Source: Paenibacillus sp. Soil787 (lineage in GTDB: Bacteria; Bacillota; Bacilli; Paenibacillales; NBRC-103111). From it: a stretch of DNA of 64,000 nucleotides. The stretch spans positions 601,189 through 665,188 of the forward strand of contig NZ_LMSP01000001.1 of the NCBI RefSeq assembly GCF_001429545.1, read 5' to 3'. Position 1 is the stretch's first letter. Each line of letters starts with the position of its first letter. Positions 53,281 through 62,655 of the stretch are shown here, one piece after another. The notes below the pieces were generated by a model. The model was not told where the DNA came from. It searched no databases and saw only the letters and a list, made by a program, of their open reading frames with translations. Both the position numbers and the translations under genes were made by a program.

Positions 53281-53825
53281 GAAACAGAAACTGTTCTCAT
53301 GAATCATGCGGATCTTTGGTGGCAAGGGATTACACCTGATCTTCCGGATATCAGCGGCAAATTACCGCTTGTTCGTGAACTCTTGAAGCAAGAAAGAGCC
53401 AGAGAAGCAGATCGGGTTTTACCGAGCAAAGAAGTTACTAAGAACAGAAGAACGGCACGAAACATTCCAGCGATTGGCGGGATATGGGCTTGACGATCGA
53501 CCTGCCTTGGGCGCCTTTTCAGATTGATGCGAATATGGGATGGAGTGCCGTTGTACAGGATATGCTGATGATCTCAACGCCTGGGAAAATCCGTATTCTT
53601 CCTGCATTACCGGGCAGTTGGGTACGTGGCGAAGCAGGCCCATTGCTTGCACATAGCGGTATTGAAGTTTTGATCAAGTGGGATATGACCCAAAAGGAAG
53701 TGCAAGTAACTCTGCATGCTGCTAAAGCTGACCAGACGATAGAGTTGGTTGTAGGTAACGAGCGAAAGCAATTACAGGTAATAAGAAACGAGCCGTTTGA
53801 ATGCACTTTCCAATTGCATAATTAG
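53281..53825 (+). pseudogene. Deleted GH95 (alpha-L-fucosidase family) gene
   Basis: The first part (53281-about 53430) reads ETETVLMNHADLWWQGITPD then LPDISGKLPLVRELLKQE, closely matching residues about 38-75 of the intact GH95 protein at 63364. It then loses frame near 53430-53490. The last part (53484-53825) reads PWAPFQIDANMGWSAVVQDM and IRILPALPGSW, the standard C-terminal region of GH95. Roughly 500-600 residues between them and the first 38 or so residues are missing. It sits behind the permease genes, where an intact fucosidase would be expected. Confidence 0.85.
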
Positions 53826-53886
53826 GAGAAGTTCGTTTCTGATCGGATAATTGTACTTTACATGATGATTCGAAGAGAGGGGAGTC

Positions 53887-55326
53887 GTGAATAATTTGAG
53901 CAGCATGGAAGAAAAAATAAATGAGCCTGCACTCATCCATGGAATTATTAAACCAACGCAACAATCAGGTCAAGGGGTTGTCAGTATAAGGGCGCAAACT
54001 TCAATCATTACGGAGACGCCTCAACCAAATCATTATTCGGGACTGGAACATTTCAAACAAGCTGAATGGGATAAGCACTCCTTCGCAACGCCTGATGAAA
54101 TGGAGTGGTGGATCGATGCGAAATTCGGAATGTTTATTCATTGGGGACCTTGTTCCCTTGTAGGAACTGAAATCGGATGGTCCCGTGGTGGTACAAGAGG
54201 ACCCGAGAAACCTGGAGACGAAGTGCCGGTAGAAATTTATGACAATCTGTATAAACAATTTAATCCCATAAGATTCAATGCGGATGAATGGGTGGAAATT
54301 GCGAAAGAAGCAGGTCAAAAGTATGTCGTCTTTATTGCTAAGCATCATGACGGTTTCTGCCTTTGGGATACGAAAACGACAGAGTACAACATTATGCATT
54401 CCCCTATAGGACGTGACGTGCTTAAAGAGCTGGCTGTAGCATGTGAGAAGGCAGGTTTGGCGTTTGGCATTTATTTTAGCCAGCGGGATTGGTATCATCC
54501 CGATTATTTTGGAGAACATCACGGGCGGTTTGTTACTTACATGCATGAACAGGTCAAAGAACTTCTAACGAATTACGGGAAAGTCAGCATTCTTTGGCTA
54601 GATGCTTGGTATCCAAGCATGTTTATTCCCGAACACTGGGAAAGTATGGAACTTTATGATATGGCGCGGAAACTGCAGCCTGGTATTGTAATTAACAATC
54701 GATCATCTGTACCGGGAGATTATGATACCCCGGAAATGGTTATTGGTGCCTACCAAACGCATCGTCCATGGGAATCGGCAAACACAATTCATCTTGATAG
54801 TTGGTCATGGAATCCTACATGCGGTGTCAAATCCTTGAAAGAATGTTTGGATATTGTCGTTGGTTGCGCTATAGGTGGGGGGAATTTGCTTTTAAACGTA
54901 GGTCCGACTTCGGAAGGAAACATCGAATTAGAGCATGCTGAACGCTTCAAAGAAATCGGGAATTGGTTAAGCATGTATGGACATTCGATTTACGGCACGA
55001 GAGGAGGACCTGTTCCCTCAAGTGAATGGGGAGGGTGTACATGGAAGGAAAATAAAATTTATATACATGTGTTGTATTGGAAAGGAAATATGGAAGGAAG
55101 GGAATGGCATATTGACAACCTATTCATACCTGAGATAGAAAACAAGGTCATATGTTATAGTGTGATCACAGGTGGAAAAGCTTCTGTAAGACAAACAGCG
55201 GAGGGAATTGAAATTTCCATTTCCGACCAGTATCGTGACCCTTTGGATACCATTATCGAATTAACCTTCGAGCATGCCATTGAAGGAATTATCCCGGATC
55301 CAAGAAATGGTACAACAATAGTTTAA
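53887..55326 (+). CDS. GH29 alpha-L-fucosidase
   Basis: 479-residue GH29 enzyme that removes alpha-L-fucose with retention. Family features in order: WWIDAKFGMFIHWGPCS near residue 75, VFIAKHHDGFCLWDT with the conserved His pair, FGIYFSQRDWYHPDY, and ILWLDAWYP holding the nucleophile Asp239. NLLLNVGPTSEG closes the barrel, and a beta domain follows. No signal peptide, so it acts inside the cell on imported oligosaccharides. The start is GTG 53887 behind GAGGGGAG; residues 1-50 are poorly conserved-looking and an ATG at 53905 is possible. The acid/base residue was not assigned. It follows the broken GH95 gene and may have taken over its job. Confidence 0.9.
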   Translation: MNNLSSMEEKINEPALIHGIIKPTQQSGQGVVSIRAQTSIITETPQPNHYSGLEHFKQAEWDKHSFATPDEMEWWIDAKFGMFIHWGPCSLVGTEIGWSRGGTRGPEKPGDEVPVEIYDNLYKQFNPIRFNADEWVEIAKEAGQKYVVFIAKHHDGFCLWDTKTTEYNIMHSPIGRDVLKELAVACEKAGLAFGIYFSQRDWYHPDYFGEHHGRFVTYMHEQVKELLTNYGKVSILWLDAWYPSMFIPEHWESMELYDMARKLQPGIVINNRSSVPGDYDTPEMVIGAYQTHRPWESANTIHLDSWSWNPTCGVKSLKECLDIVVGCAIGGGNLLLNVGPTSEGNIELEHAERFKEIGNWLSMYGHSIYGTRGGPVPSSEWGGCTWKENKIYIHVLYWKGNMEGREWHIDNLFIPEIENKVICYSVITGGKASVRQTAEGIEISISDQYRDPLDTIIELTFEHAIEGIIPDPRNGTTIV

Positions 55327-55337
55327 TAGTAGCTAAT

Positions 55338-55373
55338 TCAATGCAATGCCATCTATAAATGGTTTTGCATTGA
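55338..55373 (+). terminator. Terminator after the fucosidase gene
   Basis: TCAATGCAA (55338-55346) pairs with TTGCATTGA (55365-55373), with an inner GCCAT / ATGGT stem. There is no long T-run. The 260-base gap 55327-55586 otherwise holds a cre-like site and nothing further that I can support. Confidence 0.65.
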
Positions 55374-55430
55374 GTGTTGCTTATGAAATGAGTTGGATGA
55401 ACGGAATCAATGCCATAGCAAAATTAAATA

Positions 55431-55445
55431 TTGCAACCGCTTACA
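55431..55445 (+). promoter_or_regulatory. cre-like site (CcpA) upstream of the tandem beta-helix genes
   Basis: TTGCAACCGCTTACA matches the consensus WTGNAANCGNWNNCW at every fixed position. It lies about 140 bases before the ATG at 55587. Catabolite repression of the two secreted proteins is inferred. Confidence 0.6.
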
Positions 55446-55586
55446 ATAAGCATGGACTACATTCAATGAAAGGGGGGATGCGGCTCGAAGATAAATAGTG
55501 CGCTTTGTAAGTACAAACCACTTCAAAGATTCAACTTTCAGAGGCAATTATCAGGTCAATCAATCTATTAGAACGGGAGATGCTTA

Positions 55587-58500
55587 ATGAGAAAAAGCAA
55601 AGTCTTTTCATTATTAATGGCCTTATTCCTGGTATCAACAAGTTTTATTGCTTATTCCGGAGAAATTCATGCAGCTGTACAAAGTACTCTGTATGTTTCA
55701 CCAGCCGGCAGCGGCACGGATTGTACGTTTGCTAGTCCATGTTCGCTTCAAACCGCTCAGACTCAAGTTAGAGCTGTAAACCAGAATATGACAGGAGACA
55801 TTATCGTTTATTTCTTGGGCGGAACATACACATTGTCATCCACTTTCCAATTAAATGAAAGCGCTACCATTCATGACTCCGGTACGAATGGATTTAACAT
55901 TATTTATCAAGCGTTTCCAGGAGCACATCCTGTTTTCAGCGGTGGCAAGCAATTAACCGGTTGGTCACAGTATGACGCGGGTAAAAACATTTGGCGTTCC
56001 TATGTCGGGCAGTCCACGGGAATTCTGCAAATGTACGTTAACGGTGTACGAGCATACGTTGCTCGTGGTGAGAATAAGCTTTCTGGTTTTTCCATCAATG
56101 GAACTCAATACATGACATTAGATGCTTTCAATGTACACAACGGCTCAACATCAACTATGGTGAATAACACGGATACAGGTATTACCTATTCCGGTTCGTG
56201 GAGTCTAAGCAATGGCAGAAACTCATATGGAGTCACCGACTACAATAATGACATACAGTACACATCAGCGAAATCTGCTTTTGCACAGTATACGTTTACT
56301 GGCACGGGTATCGATGTACTGGCTGAGACCGATCCTGCGCATTCGAACGCCGTGCAGGTGTACATCGATGGTGTATTAGATCAAACGGTCAGTGAAACGA
56401 CCAGCACACGATTAGGTCAACAAACGATCTACAGTAAAACAGGATTATCCGCTGGCTCGCACACGATTAAAATTATCTATCCTGCAGGAGATTTAACGAA
56501 CACCAATTCAAATTATAATATGTCTACATGGGGAAATCCGAGCCAAATCAGACTGGTTGGTCTCCATAGCGCGGCGTACTTTGGTTGCCCAGTTTCCTCA
56601 ATTTCTGGCAGTTCAATTACTATGCAACAACCTTGTTGGCAAAATGCAAGGAATCCTCATTATGGTATAACTGGTATAGATTGGGTCGAAAACGCATACG
56701 AACTACTAAGCTCACCAGGCCAATTTTATTATAATATTACTGACGGCTACATGTACTACATTCCGAGGAGTTATGAGAATTTAAGCACTGCGACGGTGGT
56801 TGTTCCCCAAGTGGAACAATTAGTCAGCGGTTCGGGCGCTTTGGGAATGCCGCTTCACAATCTTAAGTTTATCGGGCTGACTTTTGAATATGGGACATGG
56901 TTGGCGCCGATGTCAAGCAACGGTGTGAGCGGTGGGCAAGGGGACTTTTATTATAATGAAAATGCAAGTTCAATTACCAACGGTAGCTACAACGAATTTT
57001 GGCAAACCATGATGAAAATTACTGGTAATGTGAGTTTTAGCAATGCCAACAACATCATCGTTCAGGGAAATGTATTTAGACATATGGGCGGTACAGGGCT
57101 TGTACTAGAGAATGCCAGCCAAAACAACACCGTCATTGGGAACAGCTTCTCGGATATTTCAGCTGGTGGAATTGAAATTGGAGACGTAAATGATTACGCG
57201 AACACGAGTTCTTCGATGCAGTCAAAAAACAATACGGTTCAGGATAACTATATAATAAATACCGGTGTGCAGTATCCTCAGACGACAGCCATTTTTGCAG
57301 GATACAACACTAATTTGCAGGTATTGCACAATGAGATTGATAATGCACCTTATTCCGGTATTTCCGTTGGCTGGGGTTGGGGAATGGAATCGTCAACACC
57401 GTATTCCAATAGCAATAATATCAGTTACAACAAGATAACGAATTCATTGTTCAGACTTACCGAAGGCGGAGCCATATATACGCTGGGTTACCAGCCAGAC
57501 TCAATAATGTCGAATAACTATCTTAAAAATATATTCGATGTTTTTGGTTCCATAGGTTTGGATAATGGAACTAACTTCTACACCGTTAGTAATAATGTCA
57601 TTCAAAATGTGAAAACATATTGGATTGGGGCGAATTGTTGCGCAGGTTATAATGCAATGAATAATACGGTAAAGGATAACTTCACGGACAAAAGTAATTC
57701 CAGTATTGCGAATGCATATGGAAATTCACTTACCAATACTACTTTAGTTACCAATGGAAACTGGCCGACTGCTGCAATGAGCATTATGAATAATGCCGGG
57801 TTGGAAGATGAGTATCAATATTTGAAAAACAAAGCAGGCGTCACTGCAGACGATACCGACCCGGGCATCACTTATTCCGGATCTTGGACGAGCGATCTAA
57901 ATAGACGTCAGAATGGTCCGTTTGACTATCAAAACAGCGCGCATTACACCTCGACTTCAGGGGATTCTTTAACTTATCTGTTCGTTGGAACGGGTATCGA
58001 CGTAATTGCCGAAACCAATTCGACTTATTCAAACAACGCGCAAGTGTATATTGACGGAGTTCTGCAACAGACAACTCTAAACGAACTGAGCTCTAGTTTG
58101 TTTAGCCAGCAGACTGTGTTAAGTGTATCGGGTTTAACGCCTAGTTTGCACGAAATTAAGATCGTAAACGGAACGAATAATAAACTGACTTTGGACGCAT
58201 TTAAAGTTTATGGAAGTGTTGTTCCAATTTCGCAAGGTAAACTGTCCACCGCTTCCTCGAACTATTCGAACGAATATGACTCTTCCAAAGCTGTTGATGG
58301 CGATACGACGACTCGATGGGGGCAAGCCAGCGGAGATACTACACCTTGGGTGAAGGTTGACTTGGGTGCGGTTTATAAAATATCAAGTGTCAATACAAAT
58401 TTTTACTGGATATCAGGCTTGGGAGTAAAATACAAAATAGAGTATTCGACAGATGATATCACTTATTTTATGTATTCGGATAAAACAGCTGCTTATGCAA

Positions 58501-59027
58501 CACAGACATCAAATACAGATAAAAATGCGGGTTCGATTACTGCGCGATACATGAGGATTACAGAAACCGATACGCAAAGTCAAGGTGGGGGCATCTATCA
58601 ATTCGATGTCTACGGATCTCCTGTCTCTCCTGTCTCTCTCGTAAATCTCGCCTTGAATAAAAATACAACCGTCAGCAATTACTACCAGAACAATTCCGCC
58701 TATAACGGAGCAAAGGCAGTTGACGGCGTAGGGACAACAAGATGGGCTACAGATGCTTCAACGACAAGCGCGACTTTGGAAGTTGATCTCGGATCAATCA
58801 CTACTTTCAATAAAGTCGTGTTCAAAGAAGACAAGGACTACGGCAATCGCATAACTGGGTATAAAATTCAGTATTGGGACGGATCAAGTTGGCTAGATGC
58901 TTACACAGGAGGGACGCCTGCTGCCATTGAAACAGTTACGTTTCCATCCGTAAATGCAAGCAAAGTAAGGCTCAACATTACGAACGGGATGAATGGCCCG
59001 ACGATCTGGGAGTTCGAAGTTTACTAA
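55587..59027 (+). CDS. Secreted beta-helix glycosidase-like protein with discoidin modules, first tandem copy
   Basis: 1146-residue exported protein. Signal peptide about 1-31 (cleavage after EIHAA), then SPAGSGTDC and GGTYTLSSTFQL with PGAHPVFSGGKQLTGW, a start typical of GH141-like parallel beta-helix enzymes. A jelly-roll module (about 172-296, TDTGITYSGSW) precedes the main helix (about 300-740, GGTGLVLENASQNNTVIGNS). A second such module lies at about 750-876, and two F5/8-type C (discoidin/CBM32-like) domains at about 880-1010 and 1018-1146. GH141 includes alpha-L-fucosidase activity, which would suit the neighbouring GH29 and GH95 genes, but family membership is my inference. GGGAGATGCTTA precedes the ATG. 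Confidence 0.75.
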   Translation: MRKSKVFSLLMALFLVSTSFIAYSGEIHAAVQSTLYVSPAGSGTDCTFASPCSLQTAQTQVRAVNQNMTGDIIVYFLGGTYTLSSTFQLNESATIHDSGTNGFNIIYQAFPGAHPVFSGGKQLTGWSQYDAGKNIWRSYVGQSTGILQMYVNGVRAYVARGENKLSGFSINGTQYMTLDAFNVHNGSTSTMVNNTDTGITYSGSWSLSNGRNSYGVTDYNNDIQYTSAKSAFAQYTFTGTGIDVLAETDPAHSNAVQVYIDGVLDQTVSETTSTRLGQQTIYSKTGLSAGSHTIKIIYPAGDLTNTNSNYNMSTWGNPSQIRLVGLHSAAYFGCPVSSISGSSITMQQPCWQNARNPHYGITGIDWVENAYELLSSPGQFYYNITDGYMYYIPRSYENLSTATVVVPQVEQLVSGSGALGMPLHNLKFIGLTFEYGTWLAPMSSNGVSGGQGDFYYNENASSITNGSYNEFWQTMMKITGNVSFSNANNIIVQGNVFRHMGGTGLVLENASQNNTVIGNSFSDISAGGIEIGDVNDYANTSSSMQSKNNTVQDNYIINTGVQYPQTTAIFAGYNTNLQVLHNEIDNAPYSGISVGWGWGMESSTPYSNSNNISYNKITNSLFRLTEGGAIYTLGYQPDSIMSNNYLKNIFDVFGSIGLDNGTNFYTVSNNVIQNVKTYWIGANCCAGYNAMNNTVKDNFTDKSNSSIANAYGNSLTNTTLVTNGNWPTAAMSIMNNAGLEDEYQYLKNKAGVTADDTDPGITYSGSWTSDLNRRQNGPFDYQNSAHYTSTSGDSLTYLFVGTGIDVIAETNSTYSNNAQVYIDGVLQQTTLNELSSSLFSQQTVLSVSGLTPSLHEIKIVNGTNNKLTLDAFKVYGSVVPISQGKLSTASSNYSNEYDSSKAVDGDTTTRWGQASGDTTPWVKVDLGAVYKISSVNTNFYWISGLGVKYKIEYSTDDITYFMYSDKTAAYATQTSNTDKNAGSITARYMRITETDTQSQGGGIYQFDVYGSPVSPVSLVNLALNKNTTVSNYYQNNSAYNGAKAVDGVGTTRWATDASTTSATLEVDLGSITTFNKVVFKEDKDYGNRITGYKIQYWDGSSWLDAYTGGTPAAIETVTFPSVNASKVRLNITNGMNGPTIWEFEVY

Positions 59028-59045
59028 ATTTGAGGGGGATGTTCA

Positions 59046-62000
59046 ATGAGAAAAAACAAAATCTTTTCATTTTTAATGGCTCTAATACTAGTATCTTCAA
59101 GTTTTATTGCTTATTCCGGAGAAGTTCATGCAGCTGTACAAAGTACGCTTTATGTTTCACCAGCCGGCAGCGGCACGGATTGTACGTTGGTTAGTCCGTG
59201 TACCCTTCAGACCGTGCAGTCTCAAGTTAGATTGATCAACCAGAATATGACCGGAGATATCGTCGTTAACCTCTTGGACGGTACATATGCGCTATCGTCC
59301 ACTTTCCAGCTGCAAGAAAACGCGACCGTTCATGATTCAGGTACGAACGGGTATAACGTGATTTATCAAGCGAACCCAGGAGCGCATCCGGTCATTAGCG
59401 GAGGAACGTCGCTTACGAATTGGACGCAACATGACGCGGGTAAAAACATTTGGCGTTCCTATGTCGGGCAGTCCACGGGCATTTTGCAAATGTACGTAAA
59501 TGGCGTACGGGCAAACGTTGCGCGCGGCGAATACAATCCCAATGGAATCAGCATTAATGCAAGTTCAAGTAAATACATGTTATTGGACGCATTTAAAGTT
59601 TACGATGGCGCATCGACTTCCATCGTTCCCGACAATGACACGAATATCGTTTATACGGGTAGTTGGGCATACAGTACTTCAAGAGGATTAAATGATCTTA
59701 ACAATGACGTGCACTATACGACAACGTCCGGAGATTCCGCGCAGTATACGTTTACAGGGACGGGAATCGATATTATTGCCGAGAAACATCCCGATTATAT
59801 CGATAACGTAAACGTATTCATCGATGGAACATTCGTTCAGAAGGTGAGCGAATACACTAGCGGTGCGCGCCAAGTTCAGCAACCTATATTCAGCATTACC
59901 GGCTTGTCCGCGGGTACGCATGACATTCGAATGGTTAACGGACCGTCTCCTGACCTTTCCATCGTTAATCCAACTAATCCGATATATTCCAATATGTCAG
60001 CTTGGGGAAATCCAGATCAAATCAGAATCGCGTTAATGGTAAGCGCGCAGTTCAAGAGCTGCCCCGTATCCTCTATTACGGGCAATTCCATCGTCATGCA
60101 ACAGCCTTGCTGGCAGAATTTTACGAATCCCCACTCGGGCGTGAGGAGCGGTGGCATAAGTTGGATCGAAAACGCATATGAACTTCTGAATGCGCAGGGT
60201 TATTTCTATTACAATGTTACAGACGGGTACATGTATTACATCCCAAGAAGCTTTGAGGATTTAAGCACCGCGACGGTAATGATTCCGCAAGTTGAGCAAA
60301 TAGTCAGCGGAACGGGAGCATCGGGTACGCCGTTGCATCATATTAAGCTGATCGGATTGACCTTCGAGTATGGAACCTGGCTGGGGCCGTTATCTAGCAA
60401 CGGTATTGGCGGCGGTCAAGCCAATGCGATTTGGAACGAAAATGCGAGAACACTAACGAACGGCTCTTACAATAATTATTGGCAAACAATGAAAAATATC
60501 GACGGGAATGTGGAATTCAATAACGCGAGTAATATCGCGATCGAGGGGAATACGTTTAGACATCTAGGCGGGACGGGGTTGTTGTTCGAGAACGCGAGTC
60601 AGAACAATACCGTCGTAGGAAACAGTTTCTACGATATTTCCGCCGGCGGTATTCATATCGGCGACGTGAACGATTACGCGAATACGAATGCCTCGCAACA
60701 AACGCTGAATAATACCGTTGCGAATAACTACATTACGACGACTGGCGTACAGTATCTGCAGACAACCGGCATATTCTCCGGGTATACGAAAAACTTGCAA
60801 CTGTTGCACAATGAAGTAGACAATATGCCGTATTCAGGAATTTCTGCAGGTTGGGGCTGGGGGCTTGAGCCATCGACGCCATACTCAAGCGACAATGCTA
60901 TTAATTACAACAAAGTGTCGAATGTCATGATGTATTTGCACGACGGAGGCAGTATCTATACGTTAAGCCGACAACCGAATTCATCGATCGCTTACAACTA
61001 TATTACAGGCGACTATGCGCCTTACGGTGCCATCTATCTAGACAATGGGACGAATAACTTTAGCGTGAATAATAACGTGGTTAAGAATTATGTTCCCTAT
61101 TGGTATTTTGCTCAAAACGGCGGACCCGTTGCCTCGAATAATGTGGCTAACAACAACTTCACCGAAAACGGCGCGACGTGGGGAAGTCCAAATTCTAACG
61201 GGAACAGCTTGACGAACACGACTGTCGTAACCAACGGAAATTGGCCTACGGCTGCCGTTGACATTATGAACAACGCCGGATTGGAGTCGCAATACGATTA
61301 TTTAAAAAACAATGCCGGTGTCATTTTTGACGATAGTCTTTCCGGTATTCTTTATTCCGGCACGTGGAGCAACGACGTAAACAGAAAGTCATCAGGGTCT
61401 TATTACGACTTTCAGAATACGGGTCACCTTACATCGACTTCGGGTAGTTACTTGGAATATGAATTCTACGGTTCAGGTATTGACGTGATTTCTGACATCG
61501 GGCCGTCGAATACCAACAATGCTTCGGTATATATCGACGGCAACTTAGATAAAACGATAAGCGAGAATACGACGAATCGCTTTGTTCAGCAAACGGTCTA
61601 TCGTAAAACCGGATTAGCGCCAGGGGTGCACAAGATTAAGATCGTAAATAATACGACTCAAAGTTTGATGGTTGATGCATTCAAGGTTTACGACTATTCC
61701 GAATACTCCTCGAATTTGGCGCTCAACAAATCGGTTGCGGTGAGCGATATCTATCAAAACGACGCCACATATAGCGGCGCTAAAGCGGTGGACGGAAGCG
61801 ATACAACGAGATGGGCAACGAATACAGGAACGACTGCCGCAACCATGGAAGTGGACTTTGGAGTGAGCACCGCGTTTAATCAAGTTATCATTAAAGAGTA
61901 CAAGGCTTATGGTAATCGGGTCGCAGGCTACAAAATCCAGTATTGGAACGGTTCCGGTTGGGTCGATGCCTATACGGGTACGACATTGGCGCCGGTAGAA

Positions 62001-62504
62001 ACGATTACGTTTCCAACGGTAAACGCAACGAAAATGAGGCTTAACATCACAAGCGCAACCGCTGCTCCATCCATCTGGGAGCTTGAAGTTTACCAAGTTC
62101 CGCTACCGCCTGTTAACCTCGCGTTAAATAAATCGGTTACGGTGAGCAACTTCTACCAGAACAATGCAACCTACAATGGTGGAAAAGCAGTAGATGGTCT
62201 TGGAACTACAAGATGGGCTACGGATACCGGAACAACTAGTGCAACGATGGAAGTGGATTTCGGAGTTGATACCACATTTAATCAAATCGTTATGAAAGAA
62301 TACAAAGATTACGGCAATAGGATCACAGGTTACAAAATTCAGTATTGGAACGGTTCCAGTTGGATTGATGCCTATACGGGTACAATTCCGGCTGCAACGG
62401 AAACGAATACATTTACGACAGTAACCGCAAGTAAAGTTAGGCTAAATATAACGAGCGCAACCGCTGCTCCATCGATTTGGGAGTTTGAAGTGTATAATCA
62501 CTAG
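59046..62504 (+). CDS. Secreted beta-helix glycosidase-like protein with discoidin modules, second tandem copy
   Basis: 1152-residue paralogue of the preceding gene with the same order: signal peptide, helix start, jelly-roll module (about 177-300), beta-helix (about 310-745), second module (about 758-882), then two discoidin domains (about 890-1015 and 1022-1150). Its two discoidin domains are nearly copies of each other (both have EVDFGV, GYKIQYWNGS and ITSATAAPSIWE). In the first paralogue the two are of different subtypes, and only the last resembles these. It follows at 18 bases with its own GAGGGGG site. The codon choice looks more GC-rich at third positions than in the first copy, with interspersed identical blocks. 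A role in extracellular attack on a fucosylated glycan is inferred. Confidence 0.75.
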   Translation: MRKNKIFSFLMALILVSSSFIAYSGEVHAAVQSTLYVSPAGSGTDCTLVSPCTLQTVQSQVRLINQNMTGDIVVNLLDGTYALSSTFQLQENATVHDSGTNGYNVIYQANPGAHPVISGGTSLTNWTQHDAGKNIWRSYVGQSTGILQMYVNGVRANVARGEYNPNGISINASSSKYMLLDAFKVYDGASTSIVPDNDTNIVYTGSWAYSTSRGLNDLNNDVHYTTTSGDSAQYTFTGTGIDIIAEKHPDYIDNVNVFIDGTFVQKVSEYTSGARQVQQPIFSITGLSAGTHDIRMVNGPSPDLSIVNPTNPIYSNMSAWGNPDQIRIALMVSAQFKSCPVSSITGNSIVMQQPCWQNFTNPHSGVRSGGISWIENAYELLNAQGYFYYNVTDGYMYYIPRSFEDLSTATVMIPQVEQIVSGTGASGTPLHHIKLIGLTFEYGTWLGPLSSNGIGGGQANAIWNENARTLTNGSYNNYWQTMKNIDGNVEFNNASNIAIEGNTFRHLGGTGLLFENASQNNTVVGNSFYDISAGGIHIGDVNDYANTNASQQTLNNTVANNYITTTGVQYLQTTGIFSGYTKNLQLLHNEVDNMPYSGISAGWGWGLEPSTPYSSDNAINYNKVSNVMMYLHDGGSIYTLSRQPNSSIAYNYITGDYAPYGAIYLDNGTNNFSVNNNVVKNYVPYWYFAQNGGPVASNNVANNNFTENGATWGSPNSNGNSLTNTTVVTNGNWPTAAVDIMNNAGLESQYDYLKNNAGVIFDDSLSGILYSGTWSNDVNRKSSGSYYDFQNTGHLTSTSGSYLEYEFYGSGIDVISDIGPSNTNNASVYIDGNLDKTISENTTNRFVQQTVYRKTGLAPGVHKIKIVNNTTQSLMVDAFKVYDYSEYSSNLALNKSVAVSDIYQNDATYSGAKAVDGSDTTRWATNTGTTAATMEVDFGVSTAFNQVIIKEYKAYGNRVAGYKIQYWNGSGWVDAYTGTTLAPVETITFPTVNATKMRLNITSATAAPSIWELEVYQVPLPPVNLALNKSVTVSNFYQNNATYNGGKAVDGLGTTRWATDTGTTSATMEVDFGVDTTFNQIVMKEYKDYGNRITGYKIQYWNGSSWIDAYTGTIPAATETNTFTTVTASKVRLNITSATAAPSIWEFEVYNH

Positions 62505-62548
62505 AATAATTTAATTGAAGTTGAAGCGATTTATCGGTGCACAGACTT

Positions 62549-62596
62549 AAAAGAACAAAGGGTACAAGTGGAAATTTAAAACCCTTTGTTCTTTTT
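62549..62596 (+). terminator. Terminator after the tandem beta-helix genes
   Basis: AAAAGAACAAAGGGT (62549-62563) pairs with ACCCTTTGTTCTTTT (62581-62595), ending in T-rich sequence. A strong intrinsic terminator. It shares its GAACAAAGGG arm with 46243. Confidence 0.85.
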
Positions 62597-62655
62597 GTGC
62601 GATCACTTACTATAATCATGTAACTAAGAAGTTTCCATGAAATCGCTCTAAAGAG

